Assembly (NCBI GenBank): GCA_021780755.1
Contig: JAJXYF010000019.1
Location: forward strand, 93,600-157,599
Origin: Deltaproteobacteria bacterium
Lineage (GTDB): Bacteria; Desulfobacterota; Binatia; Binatales; Binataceae
Length of the DNA: 64,000 bases
Reading direction: 5' to 3'
Below, in pieces: positions 36,030-43,674 of the stretch. The position numbers were made by a program, and so were the translations under genes. The first letter of the stretch is position 1. Every line of letters starts with the position of its first letter. Under the pieces are notes generated by a model. It ran no database searches. It was not told the origin of the DNA and was given only the letters and a program-made list of their open reading frames with translations.

Positions 36030-37043
36030 CTAATAACCGAGTAGTCTTTGGGCGGCGTCGTGGCTGCCCGGCAGGTTCTCGCGTATGCGCGCCGAAAAAT
36101 CCGGTGCGTCATCCGCTGCCTGCGCCTTCAGCGTAATGTTGCTGCGAGCGCGAAGCTCGGCGAAAGGCAGGCTCGTATCGATCTGTCCGCGCTCGTATGC
36201 CAACTCGTCGATGCGCCCGTTGACCAGGACGCGCCAGTCCAGCCGCCTCCCCGCCGCGATATTCCGCGCGTGATACCTGATCATCGTGGTGCAATTAGCG
36301 GATAGTGCGTTGTACCAGCGCGGATGCTGTGCGAGCCGATTTGCTTCCTCGAGATAATCCACCAGCAATGCGCGCGCCTGAGCGGCCGGAACGCGCAGGC
36401 GATAGAGATAGACCTGCTCGCCGCGATAGTCAGTCCGCAGTCCGATCAAATCGCGTTCATCGGCCACTACGTAGGCCAGTTCATAGTGGCGGAAGAAACC
36501 GCGCAGCGCCGAGTAGAATTCGCCGGTTTCCTTGCGCGTCTCAATCGAAATCGCCAGATGCTGTCCGTCGTCGAATTCCCAACTCGCGATGGTGTGGGCG
36601 ATTAGAGTCGGTCCCCAGTAGGAGAGAAACATATCCACGCCCCGCACCTTAGCGAGATCGTATTTACGTGTTTCCCATCGTTGCCCATAGTCGGTCTCGG
36701 AATGGTAATCGAAATTGCGCACGTTCTCGATTGTGAGATGGTTGCCGTCGAACGTCGCGTGCGCCGCGCGTGCGACCTCGGGAGTCCAATCCCGCGTATT
36801 GCTCGGGGCGATTGACATCCACCAGAAGGCCACGGCGATAACCGTAATCAGTGTTAGAATCAGACCGCGACAAAGCGGTCGGATCAGTGCGATCATCGAA
36901 ATGCAGATTACCGCGAATCCGGCCGCCAACGCTCCCGCAAGCACTCGCGACGCCGCTCCGTCAAACCATAGAGCCAGCGCGCCCCACACCACCGCTAACA
37001 GCACGACGGCAACCGCGATCGTCTGGCCGGCGCCCCGGATCAT
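36030..37043 (-). CDS. DUF4105 / Lnb N-terminal-domain membrane protein (337 aa)
   Basis: Three N-terminal hydrophobic helices (about 5-27, 33-52 and 58-78) are followed by a periplasmic domain of the DUF4105 type: ERDLIGLRTDYRGEQVYLYRL, WYNALSANCTTMIRYH with the NCTT motif, and a His/Cys pattern suggestive of a cysteine-peptidase-like or acyltransferase fold. Function of the family is not settled. The ATG at 37043 overlaps the stop of the upstream hydrolase-lipoprotein gene by one base (TGATG), so both are made together and may act on the same envelope substrate. Confidence 0.75.
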   Translation of the reverse strand: MIRGAGQTIAVAVVLLAVVWGALALWFDGAASRVLAGALAAGFAVICISMIALIRPLCRGLILTLITVIAVAFWWMSIAPSNTRDWTPEVARAAHATFDGNHLTIENVRNFDYHSETDYGQRWETRKYDLAKVRGVDMFLSYWGPTLIAHTIASWEFDDGQHLAISIETRKETGEFYSALRGFFRHYELAYVVADERDLIGLRTDYRGEQVYLYRLRVPAAQARALLVDYLEEANRLAQHPRWYNALSANCTTMIRYHARNIAAGRRLDWRVLVNGRIDELAYERGQIDTSLPFAELRARSNITLKAQAADDAPDFSARIRENLPGSHDAAQRLLGY

Positions 37044-38893
37044 CAGTGAATCCCCGCGTTCTCATACAGGATGCGCCGAACCTCTTCGATGGTCTCGGGT
37101 GTGCTCTGCGTCGAATGGCCTGAGCGGACGACCAGTTCGGATTCGACGCCGTCGATATGCGCGCTCTTGTACTCGACCACCCCGTCGTTGCCGTCCTCCG
37201 GCGGGCCATTGCCCTTGACCGCAATGATCGAGTGCGCATGCACACCCGGGGCGATCGGCAGCCCTGAGAGCGTTTGTACAAAGGGATTTGACTTGTCCAT
37301 ATTGTCGAGCGCGGTCGGCATCGTGATCGGGTTATTACCCAGCACACCTGACCCGCGAAGATTTTCCAGTTGGACTGCCGCTTTGACCAGTCCGCCGGGA
37401 AGGTTTACGAACTTGTTCATCAACTTTACTATGAAAATACTCGCCATATAGCTGCCGCGATGCGGGGTCGAGATGAATACTACCTGCTTTATAAACGGAA
37501 GTGGTTTCACGAACATCGCACGGCGCAGTAAGTCGCGGGTCTCAGGATCCAGCCGGGTCTGCTCGAGCGGAATTTTGGATCGTCTGTCCCAGAATCGCGA
37601 ACCACTATCGACCACCAGCATTTTGGCCAGCAGCCCGCCCTGGCTATGGCCGATAAGCACCATCTGCCGCAACGCCTGATCCTTGCCGGCCGGGTCGATG
37701 TCGTTGAGCGCCGCGCTGAGCGCTTCACGTAACTTCAACGCGGACAGCGCGATCGGATTGCCGCTGTTGTAAATGAAGAACCAAAGCTGGTAGTGCGACG
37801 CGATATTCGGATCGCCGAGCAGTTCGTTTGCCATCTCCGCCCAGCGCGCCGGACTCGAGGCGGTCCCATGGACAAACACGACCGGAATCAGGCCCGGCAT
37901 GTAGGGATGGAGCATCAACAGGCCGTTGTCATTGCTCCCCCCGAGGAATGTAAAATCTCCGCTGCGAAATCCGGCCAGCTCGAAATCCCATACCGGTGCG
38001 CCCTCGAGCCGGTATGCCAGCGCCGCCGTGCTGTCGGATTCGAGTGGCACCGCGCTCGACCCGATTAGTACGTCACGATCCTTATCGGTGTCATAAAGTT
38101 CGAGTGTTCCGCGAATCTTGCCTTCACTCATCCCACGCCGGGGATCGTCGAAACGTACGAATGCGGTGACCGGCACCTTGGCCGTGGTTGGTATCCATCG
38201 GTTAGCCGGACTATCCCGCAGCGGCTCGACGTGGGCCGAAAGCGGCGCACCAATTCCGGCTTCGCGGTAGCGGTTTCGCAGTCCTCGCACCTTCAGATCG
38301 GAAAGCGAAACGAACTTTGTGAGCTGATAACCGCCGTACCGGAAGCCCTGCTCGTTGACCCGCAAATCGAGCAATCCGAACGAGAGCGGGATCGGTCTTG
38401 GACGGAGATCGACCTCGCTGCCGTCTTTCGTGGCGAGGCCGTTGGCCAGCCCCTGGTTGTACAGATCGACGGCGACTCGAAGCCGCGTATCGTAGGGGTC
38501 GGGCGCCGCCTTCGGGTCTGATGGAAATAGAAAGGCGTACGCGAAGACCGCGGAAGAGACAAAGTAGGCGCGATCGCCCGTCGCGTTGGCATGGGCGAAC
38601 GACAATTCCGCAAGGGCGAATAGCCGGTCGTGCTCATCGGGCTTTCCCAGTCCGGAATAGAGCTCCGCGAGCACCGCCGCCGGATCATTCCGATAGCGGA
38701 CGACCAGTGCGTTGCGTTCGAGCAGTTGTGTCGAATAGGCACTTGGCTGACCACTGGTAAGAATGTTGGCGTCAAGCGCACGATAAGCAGTCTCTTCATC
38801 GATGTGCTTGACCCCGACGGGTGTGGCGCAGCCGCCGGCCAGCAAGACCAGCAGCGACAATGCGACAAGGTAGCCTCGAGTTGAAAAGCTCAC
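37043..38893 (-). CDS. Alpha/beta-hydrolase lipoprotein (616 aa)
   Basis: The N-terminus is a lipoprotein signal with lipobox LAGGCAT (Cys about residue 22). The C-terminal half (about 340-600) is an alpha/beta hydrolase: PVVFVHGTASSPARW carries the oxyanion HG, and LIGHSQGGLLAKML holds the nucleophile Ser in G-H-S-Q-G. Residues 30-330 are a separate domain, probably beta-rich, with helical TPR-like start (ELYSGLGKPDEHDRLFALAELSFAHA). This suggests an envelope-bound lipase or esterase. It is coupled to the DUF4105 gene by a one-base overlap. Confidence 0.82.
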   Translation of the reverse strand: MSFSTRGYLVALSLLVLLAGGCATPVGVKHIDEETAYRALDANILTSGQPSAYSTQLLERNALVVRYRNDPAAVLAELYSGLGKPDEHDRLFALAELSFAHANATGDRAYFVSSAVFAYAFLFPSDPKAAPDPYDTRLRVAVDLYNQGLANGLATKDGSEVDLRPRPIPLSFGLLDLRVNEQGFRYGGYQLTKFVSLSDLKVRGLRNRYREAGIGAPLSAHVEPLRDSPANRWIPTTAKVPVTAFVRFDDPRRGMSEGKIRGTLELYDTDKDRDVLIGSSAVPLESDSTAALAYRLEGAPVWDFELAGFRSGDFTFLGGSNDNGLLMLHPYMPGLIPVVFVHGTASSPARWAEMANELLGDPNIASHYQLWFFIYNSGNPIALSALKLREALSAALNDIDPAGKDQALRQMVLIGHSQGGLLAKMLVVDSGSRFWDRRSKIPLEQTRLDPETRDLLRRAMFVKPLPFIKQVVFISTPHRGSYMASIFIVKLMNKFVNLPGGLVKAAVQLENLRGSGVLGNNPITMPTALDNMDKSNPFVQTLSGLPIAPGVHAHSIIAVKGNGPPEDGNDGVVEYKSAHIDGVESELVVRSGHSTQSTPETIEEVRRILYENAGIH

Positions 38894-38929
38894 TGATCGG
38901 TGGCCTCAGAGATCGACTTTTGGCAATCG

Positions 38930-39104
38930 CAGGCTCAATCGTAAAGTTCAGGGTAAACTGTTCCGTCTGATTGGAAAACTGCCGATAGATCATCCATTTG
39001 CCCGAGACCGAGGTATCGACCGCATACTCGTCGGCAAGCTGCCAGACTTTTCCGAGTCCGGCACTCAATGGAAGAGTGGTTGAGGTAAAACTGACGGGTA
39101 ATAA
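38930..39104 (-). pseudogene. Remnant of a neuromedin U-type barrel gene (C-terminal part)
   Basis: The minus-strand frame encodes LLPVSFTSTTLPLSAGLGKVW, followed by SGKWMIYRQFSNQ, FTLNFTI. These align with the end of the intact protein at 31352-32275 (STTLIPLSLGVGRVI, SGQWTAYRQFAPV, TTVNFGITM). The N-terminal three quarters is absent and no start or ribosome-binding site is present. It is therefore a truncated duplicate, not an expressed gene. The upstream 30 codons in the same frame show no similarity. Confidence 0.6.
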
Positions 39105-39138
39105 AGGGGCCCGGCGGCGAGCACCAGCGCGGGTCCGT

Positions 39139-39567
39139 TCAGATTTTTTCGACACCGCGCGAGAGCACGCTCGGCGGTAGCTGGTACGGCTTGAGTTCGG
39201 GGAAGATGGTGCGCAAATCACGCAGCAAGCTGTGAAAGTCGATCGGCTTGGCGAAAAAGCCGAGCGCTCCGGCTTTGAGGAAGTCGCGCCGATTCTGAAA
39301 ATAGTTGGCGCCCGAGATGACGACGAACTCGACGCGCGGACTTTGGCGGCGGATTTTGCGAAACAGCGCGTAAGAGTCCATCCCGTCGATCTCCGGCATG
39401 TGAATGTCGAGCGTGATGAGATCGGGAACCGCCAGCGCCATCAGCCCGTCGGCGGCGAATGAACTATCGGCCTCGGCGACAATGTCGCAGCCGATTGCCT
39501 CGAGTCGGCGGCGTAGAACTAATCGCGCGGTCGGCGCGTCATCGACGATCAGAGTTCGTACTGCCAT
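39139..39567 (-). CDS. Single-domain response regulator, CheY-like (142 aa)
   Basis: One receiver domain: TLIVDDAPTARLVLRRRLE with the acidic pair at the N-terminus, phospho-acceptor Asp in LITLDIHMPEIDG and the Lys in GFFAKPIDF. There is no output domain, as in CheY or Spo0F. The start is ATG 39567 with GAGGG five bases upstream; a longer frame up to 39597 lacks a site. No kinase gene is adjacent, so the partner is unknown. Confidence 0.88.
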   Translation of the reverse strand: MAVRTLIVDDAPTARLVLRRRLEAIGCDIVAEADSSFAADGLMALAVPDLITLDIHMPEIDGMDSYALFRKIRRQSPRVEFVVISGANYFQNRRDFLKAGALGFFAKPIDFHSLLRDLRTIFPELKPYQLPPSVLSRGVEKI

Positions 39568-39797
39568 TGTGACCCTCACTTGGGCGCGAAATCGCACCTT
39601 ATTATTCTTTGCACTTGCCGTGCCGCAAAATAATCACAGCTAAACACCGGATAACGCAGTTGCGCATCAGATCGACATACTTTGGGTCCAAACAATGAGC
39701 CGCATGCCATCAATTTGCCGCTTCGCCGCATAAGGAACTTCACCGGCGGGACTGCGCAATCCGCGTTGGAATGGCCGATGGCGGTTGGGCAGTCCGG

Positions 39798-41882
39798 TCA
39801 ATCGGCGCCGGCCGCGGACTCCAGCGCAGGTTCCGGTCGAGCAGGCGACGCGAGCAGCTCACGGGCGGCAGCAATTGCGGCGGAGGAGCCGGCGAGCGTG
39901 ATCGTATCGCCCGCCCGCAGGACCTCTGAACCGCCCGGCAAGGTCACGCTATGGCCATCGCGCGCAATCGCCATCACCATCGCGCCGGTCGCGGCGTGCA
40001 GATTCAGATCGCCGAGCCGTTTTCCAATCGCGCCGCTGTCCGCGGAAATAATTATCTGTGGCAGCGGCCCGAATTCACCTGGGCTGAGGGTGCCATCCGC
40101 GGAGGGCACCGGCGAGGTGCCGCGCAACCAGTTCATCCGTTCGAATAGCGCGCCGGAGGCCTCGCGCATCAGCACTTGGAGATGCTTTGCACTGCGCCAA
40201 ATCACGAAGGCGAGGCCGGCGATCGCGAGCAGCATCACCGACAAGCCATCGATCAGGCTCATGAAGGGCCCAATGATCGCGAGCAGCAAGGTGACCGCTC
40301 CGAAGACGATCGCGACTTCGAAAATACCGGCGAGAAGATTAGAGCCCGCGCGATCGGCGTCGGTGGCTTGATCAGGAAACGCGGCCGCCGCGGCAAGATT
40401 GGAGGCGATGCGAGTGGCCAGCCGATGCGCTCCGCGCCAGATCGCAACGCCGGGCACGGCCGCAAGCCCGAGTGCCGCGACCTTGACGATAATCATCGCG
40501 GTGTCCGCGGAGACGCCAGTCGCCAACACGACAATCGATTGGAAACGGTCGCCAAAGAGCGAGTACATGATTGCGACCGCGACCACAGCGGACATCGCGA
40601 GCCCGATAAAGGCGATCGTTCCGCGATAGGCGCGCGGACGTGAGCGCGCGCGCAACTGCTCGGTCCACGAATCGTAAATCGACTGCAGAACACCCACCGA
40701 TTGAGGCAGGCGCGCATCGATAAAGCGACCGACGCGATTGGAGGCTCGAATCATGAAGGGGGTCGTAAAGGTGGTGATGGCCGAGACCGAGATCGCGAGC
40801 GAATAGAGGAAGTCGCGGGTGGCGCCATGCTGAAGTCCGACACCGGCAATGATGAACGAGAACTCACCGATTTGCGCCATCGCCATGCCGGCCTGCACCG
40901 CGGTGCGAGTGGAACTGCCGCTCAATATCGCGCCCAGGCCCACGCCGATGAATTTGCCGACCAGCACGATGGCGACCAGGGCGAGCAGCGCGGGCCAATG
41001 ATCGACTAGCACGTGCGGGTCGAGCATCATGCCGACCGAGACGAAAAAGATCGCGCCGAAGATATCGCGCAGGGGCGCCACCAGATGCTCGATTTTGTGC
41101 GTGTGGCCGGATTCGGATACGAGCACGCCGGCGAGGAACGCCCCGAGGGCGACCGAATAGCCGACGCGATCCGCGATCATCGCGACGGCGAAGCAAATGC
41201 CAACGGCGGCGACGACCAGGGTCTCTTCGCGTTCGAAGCGTGCGGCCAGGCGAATCGCGCGCGGCACGATCAGCAAGCCGGCGCCGATTAGCGCGGCGAG
41301 AAAGAAGGCCAACTCGCCGACGGTGACCGCGACCATGCGCATCGACAAGCCCGCTCCGGTCGCGATGGCGGTCAGCACCGCGAGGATGATCACGGCAGCG
41401 AGGTCCTCAAAAAGCGCAACGCCGAAAACCAGTTCGTTAAGGCCCGGGTCAATCTGCTCTTCGGCGAAGGCCTTGGCGATGATAGTGGTGCTCGAGATGG
41501 CAAGGATGGCGCCGGTGAAAATGCCTTCGAGCTCAGTCCAGCCGAGGGCGCGGCCGACCTCGTAGCCGACCGTCATCATGAGTGCGACCTGCACGACGGT
41601 GATAAAGCCGGCTGTCGGCGCCAACTGGGCGAGTTTGCGAATGCTGAACTCGAGGCCGAGCGCGAACATCAGCAGGATGACGCCGAGCTCCGAAAGTATA
41701 TGGATGCGATCGATGTCGGCGAACAGCGGAAATCGCACATGCGGGCCAACCAACATGCCGGCGACGAGGTAGCCGACGACCACCGGTTGTCGCAGCGCCT
41801 GGAAAATTACCGAGATGAGGGCGGCTACGGTGAGAACGAAAGCGAGATCCTCTAGAAAGTTGTGGGATGCGATTACCGGCAC
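39798..41882 (-). CDS. Kef-type CPA2 cation:proton antiporter with TrkA-C domain (694 aa)
   Basis: About 12 transmembrane helices with the Na/H-exchanger-type segments LVAGMLVGPHV, ISSTTIIAKAFAEE and LFEDLAAVIILAV (the latter containing the ED conserved in KefB/KefC). A further hydrophobic block (about 410-530) is inserted before a C-terminal TrkA-C domain (about 610-680: IGKRLGDLNLHAATGAMVMAIARDG at its core). There is no NAD-binding TrkA-N domain. The protein should exchange K+ or Na+ for H+ at the inner membrane, with ligand control through TrkA-C. Start is GTG 41882. Confidence 0.87.
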   Translation of the reverse strand: MPVIASHNFLEDLAFVLTVAALISVIFQALRQPVVVGYLVAGMLVGPHVRFPLFADIDRIHILSELGVILLMFALGLEFSIRKLAQLAPTAGFITVVQVALMMTVGYEVGRALGWTELEGIFTGAILAISSTTIIAKAFAEEQIDPGLNELVFGVALFEDLAAVIILAVLTAIATGAGLSMRMVAVTVGELAFFLAALIGAGLLIVPRAIRLAARFEREETLVVAAVGICFAVAMIADRVGYSVALGAFLAGVLVSESGHTHKIEHLVAPLRDIFGAIFFVSVGMMLDPHVLVDHWPALLALVAIVLVGKFIGVGLGAILSGSSTRTAVQAGMAMAQIGEFSFIIAGVGLQHGATRDFLYSLAISVSAITTFTTPFMIRASNRVGRFIDARLPQSVGVLQSIYDSWTEQLRARSRPRAYRGTIAFIGLAMSAVVAVAIMYSLFGDRFQSIVVLATGVSADTAMIIVKVAALGLAAVPGVAIWRGAHRLATRIASNLAAAAAFPDQATDADRAGSNLLAGIFEVAIVFGAVTLLLAIIGPFMSLIDGLSVMLLAIAGLAFVIWRSAKHLQVLMREASGALFERMNWLRGTSPVPSADGTLSPGEFGPLPQIIISADSGAIGKRLGDLNLHAATGAMVMAIARDGHSVTLPGGSEVLRAGDTITLAGSSAAIAAARELLASPARPEPALESAAGAD

Positions 41883-41951
41883 GCGCGACTACCTCCGCTC
41901 AAGGGTGCAGATCGAGCGCGGCCAGGTAAAGCCCCCCGCGAGGGCGCAAAG

Positions 41952-42824
41952 CTAAAGGATCGAGCCGCTCAACGACCGCGGATCGCGCAGCGTCCAGCGC
42001 CCCGCCTCAACCTGATGAAAGAAATCGCTGATGCACGTATTGAAGAGCAGCGGTTCCTCGAGGTTGAGACCATGGCCAGTGCGGGGCAAAACGGCCAGGG
42101 CGGCGGAGGGTATGGTGCGCTTCATCATGAGCGAAGCTTCGAGACAGGGATCGTCTTCGTCGCCGCTCATGATCAGGGTTGGCACCGTCATTTGGCGCAT
42201 GGCGGGGATCAGATCGTAGAGCGACGGACGCAGCTTCTGGACACCGCGCAGGGTAAGGGCCGAGCCGAGGGTCGAATGTTCCGCGAGCATCGCCCGAAAC
42301 TCCTCCCATCCGCGGGGGTCCTTGTTTTGATACTGCACGCGAGTGGGACCGAGGGCGTAGGCGCGCGCGGATTCGATCAGGGGAAGCGTATCGAACCGGT
42401 GCGCGGCGGCTTCCGCCTCTTCCTGGAATTGTGCGCGGCGTGCAGGGTCGGCTCCGTAACCGCATCCGGCGACCACCAGCGAGCGCGCGCGGCCGGGATA
42501 TTTGAGGCCGAAGTGCAGCGTCGCGAATCCACCCATCGAGATCCCGACGAGGTGCGCCCGGTCGAGACCGAGGCCGTCGAGGATCGCGAGGAGGTCGTCG
42601 CGCGCAAGGTCCTGCGAATAGTTCGCCGGGTCCGGGGGAACGTCGGAGGGCGGGTAGCCGCGCGCATTGAAGGCAACGCAGCGGTAGCGCCGAGCGAAAT
42701 GGCGCATCTGAGGCTCATAGCTGCGATGGTCTCCGGCGAACTCATGCACGAAGACGATCGGCAGGCCGGCGCCGGCCTCCTCATAGTACAGTTTGATGCC
42801 ATCTTGAGCAGTGACGTACGGCAC
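41952..42824 (-). CDS. Alpha/beta hydrolase (290 aa)
   Basis: Cytoplasmic alpha/beta-hydrolase fold. Visible: LPIVFVHEFAGDHRSYEPQ (oxyanion-hole region), RAHLVGISMGGFATLHFG with the nucleophile Ser in G-I-S-M-G, acid DEDDPC near residue 230, and RTGHGLNLEEP with the catalytic His. Similar to ring-cleavage or lactone hydrolases such as 3-oxoadipate enol-lactonase. Start is GTG 42824 with GGAGG 7 bases upstream; the longer frame up to 42938 is rejected. The substrate is not visible. Confidence 0.85.
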   Translation of the reverse strand: MPYVTAQDGIKLYYEEAGAGLPIVFVHEFAGDHRSYEPQMRHFARRYRCVAFNARGYPPSDVPPDPANYSQDLARDDLLAILDGLGLDRAHLVGISMGGFATLHFGLKYPGRARSLVVAGCGYGADPARRAQFQEEAEAAAHRFDTLPLIESARAYALGPTRVQYQNKDPRGWEEFRAMLAEHSTLGSALTLRGVQKLRPSLYDLIPAMRQMTVPTLIMSGDEDDPCLEASLMMKRTIPSAALAVLPRTGHGLNLEEPLLFNTCISDFFHQVEAGRWTLRDPRSLSGSIL

Positions 42825-42950
42825 CCGAAGACCTCCACGCGATCTGAGTTGGGGGGCGCAGCGGCCGGCGGCAAAGAACCCGCCCCCCCGCAAATCAGTA
42901 GCACAGGGCGTCGGGAGCCGGACAGCGAGGGCGTTCAAGCAGAGCGGCGG

Positions 42951-43352
42951 TCAGGCCGCGGGAGGGATGATGCGAGATGCGCGGGCCATCGCGGAGGGAT
43001 TGCGCCTGACGGTCAAATTCATGTGGAAGAAGTGATCGGGGACGTCGATAATCAGAGTTTCCCCGAGGGAATCTTCGGCCAGTGGCCGGAAATTGAAATG
43101 ATAGCGTCCGGGAATGACGTGGCGCAGATCGTACACGCCGTTCTGATCGGTGACGGCGCAGGCAAGGTCGGTGCCGAACCAATCCCGCAGCGAGATTTTG
43201 AGGGCGGCGACGGGTTGTCCGTGGGTGTCGCGGATTTTTCCGGTGATTTCGGTAAACGTTACCGGCGCGAAGGCGTGAGTCTGCGCCATCACCGAAATTC
43301 CGATCATCGAGGCGACCAGTGTGGCGGCCAGCATGCGAATGAATTTTCTCAT
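42951..43352 (-). CDS. Secreted carboxypeptidase-regulatory-like domain protein (133 aa)
   Basis: Signal peptide of about 29 residues (MRKFIRMLAATLVASMIGIS at the start, cleavage after HAF or QTHA). The mature protein is one beta-sandwich domain: ITGKIRDTHGQPVAALKIS, then TDQNGVYDLRHVIPGRYHFNF, matching the carboxypeptidase D regulatory-like fold often found in secreted or surface proteins. It lies just upstream of the hydrolase gene on the same strand but with a clear gap, so co-regulation is uncertain. ATG 43352 has AGGAG 11 bases upstream. Confidence 0.72.
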   Translation of the reverse strand: MRKFIRMLAATLVASMIGISVMAQTHAFAPVTFTEITGKIRDTHGQPVAALKISLRDWFGTDLACAVTDQNGVYDLRHVIPGRYHFNFRPLAEDSLGETLIIDVPDHFFHMNLTVRRNPSAMARASRIIPPAA

Positions 43353-43674
43353 TGTTCGACCCACTCCTTCGATGCGCCCGCATGGAGCGACTCGGCTCTA
43401 GAGCCAGCAACCGCCGGCATCAGCATGTCAGGTTCGTGGAGACTGGCACCCCGGGAACTGAATCTTGAGGGAGCAATTGATATGCCGACGGCAAAGCGCT
43501 TCAAGGGTTGGCGAGGTCCATTCGAGCGGCGCCCCTGTGTCATATCCGTCGAGCATGATCGTCACTTTCAGTCGTATTATTCGTCTTAGTGTTACGATGA
43601 TGACACACTTCCGATGGTTGCGGGGAAAAACGGAAGGCGAGATATCGCAGACTGTGCCTTAGGGAACCGAAAGA

